From assembly GCA_035288865.1 (NCBI GenBank), contig DATDZA010000018.1, positions 20,411-84,410 on the forward strand: a stretch of DNA of 64,000 nt. Direction: 5' to 3'. The notes beneath the pieces are model-generated. The model was given only the letters and a program-made list of their open reading frames with translations. It was not told the origin of the DNA and did not search any database. This DNA is from GCA-2688775 sp035288865. GTDB lineage: Archaea; Nanobdellota; Nanobdellia; Woesearchaeales; GW2011-AR4. Shown piece by piece: positions 16,073 through 24,466 of the stretch. The position numbers were made by a program, and so were the translations under genes. Position 1 is the first letter of the stretch, and the number at the start of each line of letters is the position of its first letter.

Positions 16073-17266
16073 ATGAAAACAGCGTTAGTTTTAACATCAA
16101 CTTTCCCAAGATGGAAGAATGACACAACTCCAAGATTTGTTTATGAACTAAGCGACAGGCTGGCAGAGATGGGAACAAAAATAATAGTTATGGCTCCGCA
16201 TGCTGATGGGGCTCTGAAGCAGGAAAATATAGAGCACGTTGATATTCACAGGTTTCGATATTTTTATCCGTATAAATTACAGAAGCTGGCTTACGGCGCT
16301 GGAATTATTCCTAATTTTAAAAGAAGCTTTGCAGCCAAGCTAAACGTTCCATTTTTTCTTTTGTCGGAATATTTTTCAGCCAGTAGATTAATTAAGCAGG
16401 AAAATCCTGACATTATTCATGCGCATTGGCTCATACCTCAGGGAATTATAGGCGCAATGCTGAAAAACAAGAAAACTAAACTTATTGTGACAGTCCACGG
16501 AAGCGATTTGTTTCCGCTGAAGAATTTTATTTTCAGGTTTTTGCAGAGAAATGTTTTAAAGAAAGCAGATTTCTGCACGGTGAACAGCGAAGCTACATGG
16601 AATGAATTGGTCAAAAGATTTCCGGAATACCAATCTAAAGTGAAATTAATTCCCATGGGAGTTGACACAGACTTATTTGTCCGTAAAGATGTCAAATCCA
16701 AATTCAGGCAATACAAAAATAAAAAAATCATTCTTTATGTAGGCCGGCTGAACGAGCAGAAAGGCATAGGCTATCTGATTAAATCATTGCCAACAGTAAA
16801 TAAAAAAATATCAAATTCAAGATTACTTATTATAGGGGAGGGAGCGTACAAAAAAGAACTTCAAAAGCTTGTGGATTCATTAAATCTGGAGAATGTAGAA
16901 TTTCTTGGCTCAATTCCACACAAAAATCTTGTTGATTACTATAATCTTGCCGATGTTTTTGTATTGCCGGCGGTGACAAGCAGGATTGGAACAGAAGGGC
17001 AAGGCCTTGTTTTGGCTGAAGCAATGGCATGTGGGGCCTGCGTAATTGGCACAGAAACAGGTGGCATCAAGTTTCTGATAAAAAACAATCAAAATGGACT
17101 ATTGGTCAAGGAAAAAGATGAATCTCATCTGGCAGATAGCATTATTCAAGTTTTAAGCGACAATAAATTAAAGAAAAAATTATCAAAGAACGGAATTCAA
17201 TTTGTAAAGAAAAATTATTCGTGGGGCACCATTGTCAGGAAATTTAATAATTTATACAATAGCTAA
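16073..17266 (+). CDS. Glycosyltransferase family 4
   Basis: 397 residues, GT-B fold. The N-terminal half has the donor-independent Rossmann domain (LTSTFPRWKNDTTPRFV; HAHWLIPQG; VHGSDLFP). The C-terminal half has the hinge segment LYVGRLNEQKGI and the E-x7-E donor motif in EGQGLVLAEAMACG. GT4 enzymes transfer sugar from a nucleotide donor to a growing lipid-linked chain with retention; donor and acceptor cannot be read from the sequence. It is followed within 1 bp by the deacetylase-like gene. Confidence 0.85.
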   Translation: MKTALVLTSTFPRWKNDTTPRFVYELSDRLAEMGTKIIVMAPHADGALKQENIEHVDIHRFRYFYPYKLQKLAYGAGIIPNFKRSFAAKLNVPFFLLSEYFSASRLIKQENPDIIHAHWLIPQGIIGAMLKNKKTKLIVTVHGSDLFPLKNFIFRFLQRNVLKKADFCTVNSEATWNELVKRFPEYQSKVKLIPMGVDTDLFVRKDVKSKFRQYKNKKIILYVGRLNEQKGIGYLIKSLPTVNKKISNSRLLIIGEGAYKKELQKLVDSLNLENVEFLGSIPHKNLVDYYNLADVFVLPAVTSRIGTEGQGLVLAEAMACGACVIGTETGGIKFLIKNNQNGLLVKEKDESHLADSIIQVLSDNKLKKKLSKNGIQFVKKNYSWGTIVRKFNNLYNS

Positions 17267-17267
17267 G

Positions 17268-18326
17268 ATGAAAAAATTAAAAATTGGATTGTATAATATG
17301 TTGAACATACCTTTAGGAAAGAGATCCCTGAAACTAATGTCAAAATCAGTTTACGTTAAAAATCTTAAAGGCAATAATAAATCAACAAATAAAAGTAGTC
17401 CAAAAATCAAACACAAAAAATTCCTGATATCAATAACGATAGATACCGAATCTGGTTATGTAAAGAAAAATAATGAAAGAGTTTGGCAAAAAGAGAATCC
17501 GAAGGCTTACATCGGTTATTATAAAGGAATTGAAAACTGGAGGAATTTATTAAACAGATACAATGCAAAAGCCACTTTTTTCTTATCTACAAACTGCTTT
17601 AGCGCCAAAAATTCAGAATTAAATAAAATCAACAATCAGTTAAAATCATTATTAAAAGAAAATCATGAAATTGGGCTGCATCTGCATCCTGACAGTGATT
17701 TGGCTTTGCAAAAAGAACTGAACAAGGAATTTGAATATACTAGCTCTAAATTTTATAATAAAAAGGAAATAAATAAATTGATTTCAACTTCAAGGAAAAT
17801 AATTAAAAATAATTTAAAAATTAATCCAACAAGCTTCAGATGGGGGAATTGGGCATTGAATACCGATGCTGCAAAAGCACTGCAGGAGAATGGATTTAAA
17901 GTTGACAGCTCTGCAACGCCGGGAATTAAAGGGCATTTAAAAGATGGAATGCATTTTGATTGGTCTAAAACAGATGAGCATTACCTTTGGAAACTGTCAT
18001 TAAATAATTATCAGGACACTAAAACTCAAAATTCTAAAATTCTTGAGATTCCGATTGCTACATTTAATTTCATGGGTAAGACATTAAGAGCAGATCCAGT
18101 TTATTCTGAATTATTAAAAGCAGCTTTTAATTATTATTATAAAAATGCTGACCGGTCAAAGAAACCATTTGTTTTTGTTGTTATATCCCACAGCATCGAG
18201 GCAACGCATGAAGATGGGAGCATTACTCAAGTTATTAAGGACACTGAGGAATTTATCAAGCATTGCAAGAAGTTTAAGGAAGTTGAGTTTGTGACGGTAG
18301 ATGAGGCTTATAAAAAAATTAAATAA
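17268..18326 (+). CDS. Polysaccharide-deacetylase-like (NodB-fold) protein
   Basis: About 352 residues from the ATG at 17268; the frame extends 12 codons upstream inside the preceding gene, so the later start is chosen. NodB-like motifs are visible: ITIDTESG (the first Asp of motif 1), HEIGLHLHPD (His-x3-His-type metal site), and FRWGNWALNTDAAKAL (motif 3). A basic N-terminal stretch of about 45 residues precedes the domain. Members remove N- or O-acetyl groups from polysaccharides or lipid-linked sugars; without a signal peptide it probably acts on cytoplasmic intermediates. The tail IEATHEDGSITQV and VTVDEA are also family-like. Confidence 0.75.
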   Translation: MKKLKIGLYNMLNIPLGKRSLKLMSKSVYVKNLKGNNKSTNKSSPKIKHKKFLISITIDTESGYVKKNNERVWQKENPKAYIGYYKGIENWRNLLNRYNAKATFFLSTNCFSAKNSELNKINNQLKSLLKENHEIGLHLHPDSDLALQKELNKEFEYTSSKFYNKKEINKLISTSRKIIKNNLKINPTSFRWGNWALNTDAAKALQENGFKVDSSATPGIKGHLKDGMHFDWSKTDEHYLWKLSLNNYQDTKTQNSKILEIPIATFNFMGKTLRADPVYSELLKAAFNYYYKNADRSKKPFVFVVISHSIEATHEDGSITQVIKDTEEFIKHCKKFKEVEFVTVDEAYKKIK

Positions 18327-19193
18327 CTATTTCTTTCCTTTTCCCATCATCGCAACATAATAATGGTAGATTGTATTGCCTTTGTAATGCACTATAAAAG
18401 AAATGATCTGAATTAAGACAGAAACGCTTCCGTATATCATTAAGTACCAATAAAGCATCGAGTATTTAGGCAATGCATTCCAGTAATAATTGTTTAATGT
18501 TTCCAATAAAACTAAGATGTTAATGTGGATTATGTTAAAAGGGGCGCCCCAGAATTCCTTAATAAAATCATAAGTATGATATAATTTTGCTCCTGTTTCT
18601 GTTGAGCCGCCTTCAACATTTGGGCTCTTTCCGACTATTGAAGAGTATTTTTTTAATTTTTCGTCACTTCTGTTATTTTTTCTGTCTCTTATTGCATTCT
18701 TGACTACTGCAGACTTTATGGCTGACAGAACAGTTGACCTTGAAAATACTCCGCACAGAAATCCGAAAATTACTGCTGACTTGTAGCCAGTTGCTAGAAA
18801 TATCCCAAAACCCAAACTGAAAAAAATTAATGGGACTGACAATTCATGATAATATTGCTCCAGAAAAGTTCCCATCATGCTTCCTTCTTTCCTGTACCGT
18901 GCGACTTCACCGTTAACGTTGTCTAAAATAACTGTGAAATGAATTATTAAAATTCCTATTAACATTAATTTTAATGTTCCAAATGTCATGAAAGCTGAAC
19001 CCAGGATAGCCAATAAAATCATGCCAATCGTAATCATGTCCGCACTTATTGGGGTGTATAAAAGCAATTTAGTGACGTAAATAGAAATTTTCATGGTCAC
19101 CCATTCCATGTACAATGGTCTTCTGCTTTTTGAATCCTTGTAGCAGATTTCCCTTAGTTCTTTTATGGATTCTACCATTGTAATTAAAGTCAA
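18327..19193 (-). CDS. CDP-alcohol phosphotransferase family membrane protein, variant motif
   Basis: 288 residues with about six hydrophobic helices. The family motif is D-x2-D-G-x2-A-R-x8-G-x3-D-x3-D; here it reads DNVNGEVAR then G-x3-E-x3-H, so the second, third and fourth acids are Asn, Glu and His. Members move a phospho-alcohol from a CDP-alcohol to another alcohol to make lipid head groups or compatible solutes such as di-inositol phosphate. Altered acids may mean altered metal binding or substrate. The second family member (34906-35754) shares the final His. This gene is the last of the operon that contains the APS kinase. Confidence 0.75.
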   Translation of the reverse strand: MTLITMVESIKELREICYKDSKSRRPLYMEWVTMKISIYVTKLLLYTPISADMITIGMILLAILGSAFMTFGTLKLMLIGILIIHFTVILDNVNGEVARYRKEGSMMGTFLEQYYHELSVPLIFFSLGFGIFLATGYKSAVIFGFLCGVFSRSTVLSAIKSAVVKNAIRDRKNNRSDEKLKKYSSIVGKSPNVEGGSTETGAKLYHTYDFIKEFWGAPFNIIHINILVLLETLNNYYWNALPKYSMLYWYLMIYGSVSVLIQIISFIVHYKGNTIYHYYVAMMGKGKK

Positions 19194-19204
19194 GAATAGG
19201 ATAT

Positions 19205-20080
19205 TTAAAGGTATCTTTTAAGATTTATGTGATTTCTTAGATTCTTTAGTACCGAATAAGGAATTTTCAGCTTTCCTAAAACCTGGTCGGGCCGTCCGTG
19301 AAAATCCGAGCCGCCGGTTTCCAATATATTTTTTTCTTTTACGATTTTTCTGAATTCGCTGATTGTTTTTGCATTTGCCCTTTTTCCGGTGTGGTATCTT
19401 GATGTTTCATAAGAATAATATGTTTCAATCCCATCACCGCCATTTTTCAGGAAGTAGTCAATGAATTTGTCTATGTTAAAATTATTATAAACTCCCGGGT
19501 GCGAAATAAAAACCAAGCCATTTGCCGCATGAACTGCCTTTATCGCTTCTTTTATGCTTATTTTATTTCTTCGTTCAACATAAGCTAATTTTCCGACTGA
19601 CAAATATTTGTCAAAGGCTTCATCAAATGAATTTACTTTATCAGGATTATTTTTTATTATTATTTTTGCGATATGGGGCCTTCCAATTTCTCCTTTTGCT
19701 ATTGCCTTTACCTCATCAAATGTTATCTTAAATCCCAGTTTCCTGAATTTAGTTATTATTTCTTTTTTTTGCCTCTCTCTGCAAGTTCGCGCTTTTTTTA
19801 TTAAAGACTTAAGTGTTTTGTTTTTGTGATTGATAAATAAACCCAAGATGTGCGTATCAACATAGCCTTTGTCGTCGCAGCTTATTTCGACTCCCGGAAC
19901 TATTTCAATATTTTTTCCTTTAGCCGCTATTATTGCCTCATCAATTCCGTTGAAAGAGTCATGGTCCGTTATTGCGATTGCGCTGAGGTTTTTTTTTATA
20001 GCGAGTTCAACAAGCTTTCTTGGAGAAAGCTTACCGTCTGATGCTGTAGTGTGGCACTGCAAGTCTATATTTTTCATCAT
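19205..20080 (-). CDS. PHP-domain phosphatase (possible 3'-phosphoadenosine-5'-phosphate phosphatase)
   Basis: 291 residues, PHP fold. Motif I is DLQCHTTASDG, with Gln in place of the first His of H-x-H; further metal segments are AITDHDS, GVEISCDD, GRPHIA, SHPGVY and GGSDFHG. This is the YciV/TrpH-like subgroup, some of whose members remove the 3'-phosphate from nucleoside 3',5'-bisphosphates. It is next to an APS kinase (4 bp away) and a second PHP gene, so a role in clearing PAP made by sulfation is attractive but inferred. Confidence 0.75.
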   Translation of the reverse strand: MMKNIDLQCHTTASDGKLSPRKLVELAIKKNLSAIAITDHDSFNGIDEAIIAAKGKNIEIVPGVEISCDDKGYVDTHILGLFINHKNKTLKSLIKKARTCRERQKKEIITKFRKLGFKITFDEVKAIAKGEIGRPHIAKIIIKNNPDKVNSFDEAFDKYLSVGKLAYVERRNKISIKEAIKAVHAANGLVFISHPGVYNNFNIDKFIDYFLKNGGDGIETYYSYETSRYHTGKRANAKTISEFRKIVKEKNILETGGSDFHGRPDQVLGKLKIPYSVLKNLRNHINLKRYL

Positions 20081-20083
20081 GGA

Positions 20084-20614
20084 TTATAAAATAATTTTAG
20101 ATTTAATTACTTTCAGCAATTTACCTACAGATTCCTCGACTGACTCCCTGTCAGTATTAAGCGTCAAGTCCGGATTTTTAGGCTCTTCATATTTTGAAGA
20201 AGTGCTCAAGAAATTCTCAAATCCCTTTTCCTTTCTTTTGGCTTTCTTGTAATGCCCTTTTACATCCCTTTGTCTGCATATCTCGAGCGGGCATTTTACA
20301 TGGACTAAAAGCATTTTTTTCAGAATACTCTTTGCGTATTCCCTTGAGCTTTCTGTAGGTGAAGCAACAGATGCTATAACAAGAACTCCATTTTTAGATA
20401 TTATTCTGCATATTCCGGCTACTCTTTTCATGTGCTTATTTCTTTCTTCAACTGTGTATCCCAAATCAGAGGAAACAGTTTTTCTTATTTCATCTCCATC
20501 TACAATCACAACACTAATCTTATCATGCCTTAGCTTGTCTGCCAGCCCGGAAGCAATGGTTGACTTTCCAGCTCCGTGATGGCCTGTAAACCATATTGTC
20601 CAAGATTCTTTCAT
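20084..20614 (-). CDS. cysC: Adenylylsulfate kinase (APS kinase)
   Basis: 176 residues, the usual length for a stand-alone APS kinase. P-loop GHHGAGKST at about 11-19, then the family run VDGDEIRKTV, LGYTVEERNKHMKR, IASVASPTESSRE and CRQRDVKGHYKKA. It phosphorylates adenosine 5'-phosphosulfate to PAPS, the sulfate donor. The ATG overlaps the upstream PHP gene by 4 bp. No ATP sulfurylase or obvious sulfotransferase is in the window. APS-kinase-like enzymes acting on other nucleotides exist, so the substrate is probable rather than certain. Confidence 0.8.
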   Translation of the reverse strand: MKESWTIWFTGHHGAGKSTIASGLADKLRHDKISVVIVDGDEIRKTVSSDLGYTVEERNKHMKRVAGICRIISKNGVLVIASVASPTESSREYAKSILKKMLLVHVKCPLEICRQRDVKGHYKKAKRKEKGFENFLSTSSKYEEPKNPDLTLNTDRESVEESVGKLLKVIKSKIIL

Positions 20615-21498
20615 TTTCCTGCCGATTTGTTTCTTGTTTTAACTGCTTTTTTAAGGTTTTCCAAAATGTTTTCAGGTATCTGTATTTCTCCCAAAGTTGA
20701 CCTGTACATATCATGGTGGTCATTCCCGCCGCTTTCGAGCAGGTTTTTTGATTTTACAATTTTTTTATAAAATTTATTTAATTGTTCATTACCATCCCTG
20801 TCAATTTTAAGCTCAGGGCATACTATGTGGTACGGGTAATAAGTTTCTATGCCGTCGCCGCCACTGGCAATAAAATGATCAACAAGCTTTAATGAATGTT
20901 CTCTTGGATAAATGCCCGGATGGGCAAGTATAGCCAATCCTTTTGCCTGCTTTATTATCCTTATTGCATCTGCTACAGATACTCTGCTCTCAGTCTTTAC
21001 AAAAGCTTTTTTCCCTCTTCCAATAAGTTTGTCAAAAACATCCCTCACAGAAGAGAATTTATCAGGATACTTTTTGATAAGGTATTTTGCAATATGCGGC
21101 CTTCCAAAAGTTCCGCCAACAGTTTTTTTTACATCGCTGTAAGTTATCTTGTATCCTAAATACCTTAATTTTCCAATTATGAGCTTTTTGTTTTCCTCTC
21201 TTTTGAAATTTATGTGTTTAATTAGATTTAGAAGTTCTTTATTCTTATAATCTATAAATAATCCAAGCACATCTATCTTTTCATAAGAAAAAAGCGGGTC
21301 ATCACAGCTGAGCTCCACACCAGGGATTATTTCTATGTTTTTTCCTTTAGAGTATTCTATGGCTTTTCTTAATGATCCAACAGAATCATGATCGGTAATT
21401 GCAATAGCGCTTAACTTCTTTTTTATCGCCAGCTCTATCAATTCCTCCGGGGATAGTTCTCCGTCAGAGGCTGTTGTATGGCTTTGCAGGTCTATCAT
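20611..21498 (-). CDS. PHP-domain phosphatase, paralogue of 19205-20080
   Basis: 295 residues, clearly homologous to the other PHP protein: DLQSHTTASDG, AITDHDS, GVELSCDD, GRPHIAKYL, AHPGIYP and ESGGNDHHD. It also has Gln in motif I. The last motif is GGNDHHD against GGSDFHG in the paralogue. The gene is translationally coupled to the APS kinase. Two PHP enzymes flanking one kinase is unusual and suggests they work on different but related nucleotides, or act as a pair. Confidence 0.75.
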   Translation of the reverse strand: MIDLQSHTTASDGELSPEELIELAIKKKLSAIAITDHDSVGSLRKAIEYSKGKNIEIIPGVELSCDDPLFSYEKIDVLGLFIDYKNKELLNLIKHINFKREENKKLIIGKLRYLGYKITYSDVKKTVGGTFGRPHIAKYLIKKYPDKFSSVRDVFDKLIGRGKKAFVKTESRVSVADAIRIIKQAKGLAILAHPGIYPREHSLKLVDHFIASGGDGIETYYPYHIVCPELKIDRDGNEQLNKFYKKIVKSKNLLESGGNDHHDMYRSTLGEIQIPENILENLKKAVKTRNKSAGK

Positions 21499-21540
21499 TT
21501 TAGGTAATGGAAGTCAGTAACTATTTCACATTATTTCTTA

Positions 21541-22164
21541 TTATCTCTTCAGCAGCAATGCAAGCCTTTTTGCCAGCTTTTCAAACCTGCCCGAACCAAT
21601 TTCAATTTTTTTTACAGGAATCATCTTCACGAACTCTTTTCCATTTTTATCTTTGAATATCTCTTTTTTGCCGAAAGAACTGTCAACAGTATAGGGCTGG
21701 CCTATATTGTCCCGGAATGGAAATACTTTGATGTGGAGGTGCTCCTTTTTCTCTTTCCATGTAGTGCACTTGCCATAGGCTGCAACAGGTGCGGAAGAGA
21801 TTTTCTGTTCGGCGTTGGCCAATAAATTTTCGTTTTGCATCAAAATCACCGTCATGGCCCTGCAAATCCTGGAAAATGACAATCCAAAATTTTCTGCCAT
21901 TCCCTGATATGCGCCGATCTGGGAAAAATGAGTAAGATGGGATATCGGCATAAGCTGTATTGTAAAATCAAATTCAGGATTGCCCCCGGTTTGTGGGGAC
22001 AAAGTAGCGAACCAGCCGTTTTTTTTATTCCCTATTTTAAAAATAACCGCACCATATCCGGTTTTTTCTCCGACTTTATAGGCTGCATCTTTGCATAAAT
22101 TACAATTCTTTTTTTGGCCGGCATTCTCCTGCAGAAGCTTTTCTGCTTCCTTGACCGCGTGCAT
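21541..22164 (-). CDS. HIT-superfamily protein
   Basis: 207 residues. A Cys pair (CNLC) near residue 21-24 and the late motif EHLHIKVFPFR suggest a HIT/GalT-like nucleotide hydrolase or transferase; the third His of H-x-H-x-H is Lys, so the active site is atypical. The middle (LMPISHLTHFSQI) fits the HIT strand and helix pattern. It starts 1 bp after the stop of the nucleotidyltransferase-like gene at 22166-23251, so these are co-translated. The substrate is presumably a nucleotide, but cannot be assigned. Confidence 0.6.
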   Translation of the reverse strand: MHAVKEAEKLLQENAGQKKNCNLCKDAAYKVGEKTGYGAVIFKIGNKKNGWFATLSPQTGGNPEFDFTIQLMPISHLTHFSQIGAYQGMAENFGLSFSRICRAMTVILMQNENLLANAEQKISSAPVAAYGKCTTWKEKKEHLHIKVFPFRDNIGQPYTVDSSFGKKEIFKDKNGKEFVKMIPVKKIEIGSGRFEKLAKRLALLLKR

Positions 22165-22165
22165 T

Positions 22166-23251
22166 TCAGTCGACCGCCTTTATGTATTCATAATCCCTTC
22201 TGCCGCTTAAATAAGAGTCAAAATAACCGACAACAAGCCTGTGATATTTTTTTCCGGATTTAGGAATCACTTCCTCAACAACGCCGCTCGCCTCAATTTT
22301 TTCATTTTTATATGCAAGCATGCAGTAGTCCCTTGAGTAAAAAACTACTTTGCTTATGGCGGCATTTGTGCACGTTGAATCGCCATCAAGAAATCTTGAA
22401 TCAGAAATCAAATAGCAGCCAGGCCTGACCACTGAATTTTTATGGTCTCCGACCAAACCAATATATTTTGCCTGCCCAATTCTTCTGTATTTTTCACTGC
22501 CCCACTTGAACCATGCTTCATTTTCAAGCTCGACGGCGAATATTACAAACAAGGTCCCCTTGAAGAAGCCTTCTGACTTTTTTCTGTGCATATTTTCTAT
22601 ATATTTCTCCTTTTTATGCACCATATGCCTGTTGCGCTTTTTGTAGAATGATTCCCACTCGCTGTAAGTTTTCCACCTTAGGCCTTTGTTGGATGTTTTT
22701 TTAAGAAATTCCATAAGGCTCCAAAATTTATTTTTTCCATAAACCACGATGTTTATGTCAGACATATTGGGTGAGTAATGGCCCATAAGTGTCGAGTAGG
22801 TTATCCCAAAATCTTCAGGCTTGAGGCCGCTTTTTAAAAGCAGCGACACAAGCTCAACCACATTCCTAAGGTGCTGGTCCAGGTCTTTATCCGGCATTCC
22901 CATAAGCTGTGCCAGGCCCTCTCTTGGGGAATATTCCCTTTCTATATTTTTTTTTGGCACTGCAAAAAACAGGGGGCTTTTGTCGTGAACAGGGCTCCTG
23001 AAAATGTACTGGGGATAAGCCTTTGCAAATGAATTAATGTATTGCGTAAGCTTTTCAGTGTCAATCCACAAATCCAGGCGGTTCATCTTTCTTCCGGAAA
23101 TAAATCTGTAGGACAGAGCGTCGCTTGAAATTATATCGGTAGGAATATATTTTGGCTTGATCAAAACCCTGCCTTCAGGATGCTGATTGCCATAAACTTG
23201 GCAATGCAATCCGTCAATTGTGGTAATTATTGAAGATTCGTAAAAGTGCAT
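22166..23251 (-). CDS. Nucleotidyltransferase-fold protein, degenerate paralogue
   Basis: About 361 residues from the ATG at 23251 (MHFYESSI), chosen because it aligns with the paralogue next door and lies 1 bp after its stop; the frame runs 19 codons further into that gene. The nucleotidyltransferase-like motif is GITYSTLMGHY...SDINIVVYG: the second Asp of D-x-D is Asn. Archaeal members of this group are annotated as predicted nucleotidyltransferases (COG1665-like, from memory). The C terminus KYHRLVVGYFDSYLSGRRDYE closely matches the paralogue. Possibly a non-catalytic partner in a heterodimer. Confidence 0.65.
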   Translation of the reverse strand: MHFYESSIITTIDGLHCQVYGNQHPEGRVLIKPKYIPTDIISSDALSYRFISGRKMNRLDLWIDTEKLTQYINSFAKAYPQYIFRSPVHDKSPLFFAVPKKNIEREYSPREGLAQLMGMPDKDLDQHLRNVVELVSLLLKSGLKPEDFGITYSTLMGHYSPNMSDINIVVYGKNKFWSLMEFLKKTSNKGLRWKTYSEWESFYKKRNRHMVHKKEKYIENMHRKKSEGFFKGTLFVIFAVELENEAWFKWGSEKYRRIGQAKYIGLVGDHKNSVVRPGCYLISDSRFLDGDSTCTNAAISKVVFYSRDYCMLAYKNEKIEASGVVEEVIPKSGKKYHRLVVGYFDSYLSGRRDYEYIKAVD

Positions 23252-23252
23252 T

Positions 23253-24350
23253 TTAAAAACCCGACTTAATAAATTCTTTTTCTCTCCTTTCATTGAGATA
23301 AGCGTCAAAATAACCGATTACCAGCCGGTAATATTTCGTGCCTTTTTTAGGAGTCACCATCTCAAGGAGCCCGCAGGCAGTTATTTCTTCCCCTTTCAGT
23401 GCCTGCTGCACAAAAGGGATTGAGTATGTCACAACTCTTTTGATTTCCAAAGAACCATCAATTTTTATATTTTTTAAATGAAAATCTATTATTTTTCCGT
23501 TTGTAATTTCATAAAATCCTGGTCTCACATGGCTGTTATAATGATCTGTAACTTTTCCTTTTATTGTGACCGTTCCCAGCGGCTCAAATTTGTCCTCGCC
23601 CCATCTGAACCAGGTTTCCTGAGGCTCTTCAACAGTAAATAATGTGAAAACTGTGCCGGAGAACATTCCTTCATACCTTTTTCTCCTCATATGGTCGACA
23701 TATTCTTTTTGCGTGAATTGCACTGATTCCGAAGTTTTATGCTCCTGATAATATCTTTTCCATTCTTCATCAGTTTTCCAGTGCAATTTTTCATGCTTTG
23801 CATTTTTGAGATAATTAAAAATTTTCCATCCGTTGCCCTTGCCGTAGATTATTATATCAATGTCGGACTTTCCAATAGTATAATTTCCCATTAAAGTAGA
23901 ATGTGTTATGCCGAGATTTTCAGGCTTTACTCCGCTTTTTGCCAGGAATTCGATGAGTTCCATTACGGAAATCAAATATTCATCCAAGTCTTTTCTTGGA
24001 ACCTGCATTAGCTCCTGCAGGCCTTTCCGTGGATCATGGATTGCGATTATTTTTTCTCTCGGAACAGCAAAAAACCAGTTTTTGGTGTCATTGCAGTTAT
24101 ATATATAGTCAGGAAATTTTTTCTTGAACTGCACGACATAAGACTTGAGCTTTTCCTTGTCTGCAAACAAATTAAACCTTATCATGCATTTTTCAAATAA
24201 AAATCTGTACTTCAGGCCGCTGCCTTCCAGCGCATTTTTAGGTATGTATTTGGGCTTGACTATAACATATCCTTTGGGGTGCTCGTTCGAGTACGATTTG
24301 CACTGAAACCCGTCCACAGTATCCAGCAATATTGATTCGTAAAAATGCAT
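23253..24350 (-). CDS. Predicted nucleotidyltransferase
   Basis: About 365 residues from the ATG at 24350 (MHFYESIL), four codons inside the longest frame. Motif GITHSTLMGNY...SDIDIIIYG at about 170-195 has both Asp residues of a polymerase-beta-type nucleotidyltransferase. Similarity to the next gene spans the whole length (MHFYES, PKYIP, FFAVP, MRRKRYEG/MHRKKSEG, VRPGFYEI/VRPGCYLI, GYFDAYL/GYFDSYL), so the two arose by tandem duplication. Substrate unknown. TATA-like TTTAAATA lies near 24392-24399. It heads a unit with its paralogue and the HIT protein. Confidence 0.65.
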   Translation of the reverse strand: MHFYESILLDTVDGFQCKSYSNEHPKGYVIVKPKYIPKNALEGSGLKYRFLFEKCMIRFNLFADKEKLKSYVVQFKKKFPDYIYNCNDTKNWFFAVPREKIIAIHDPRKGLQELMQVPRKDLDEYLISVMELIEFLAKSGVKPENLGITHSTLMGNYTIGKSDIDIIIYGKGNGWKIFNYLKNAKHEKLHWKTDEEWKRYYQEHKTSESVQFTQKEYVDHMRRKRYEGMFSGTVFTLFTVEEPQETWFRWGEDKFEPLGTVTIKGKVTDHYNSHVRPGFYEITNGKIIDFHLKNIKIDGSLEIKRVVTYSIPFVQQALKGEEITACGLLEMVTPKKGTKYYRLVIGYFDAYLNERREKEFIKSGF

Positions 24351-24466
24351 ATAAATCACCAAAAACTTATTGTAAATGTATTATTCTATTCTATTTAAAT
24401 TTAACTTAATGCGATAAGGAAACCAGTCTGTAATAAATTATGCTAGTTCAGATTTTAATCTGCATT

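Noticed and set aside
24424..24434. Short sequence ACCAGTCTGTAA that recurs near 47200
   Set aside because: A 12-base match in a 64-kb AT-rich window can occur by chance; there is no supporting structure around either copy.
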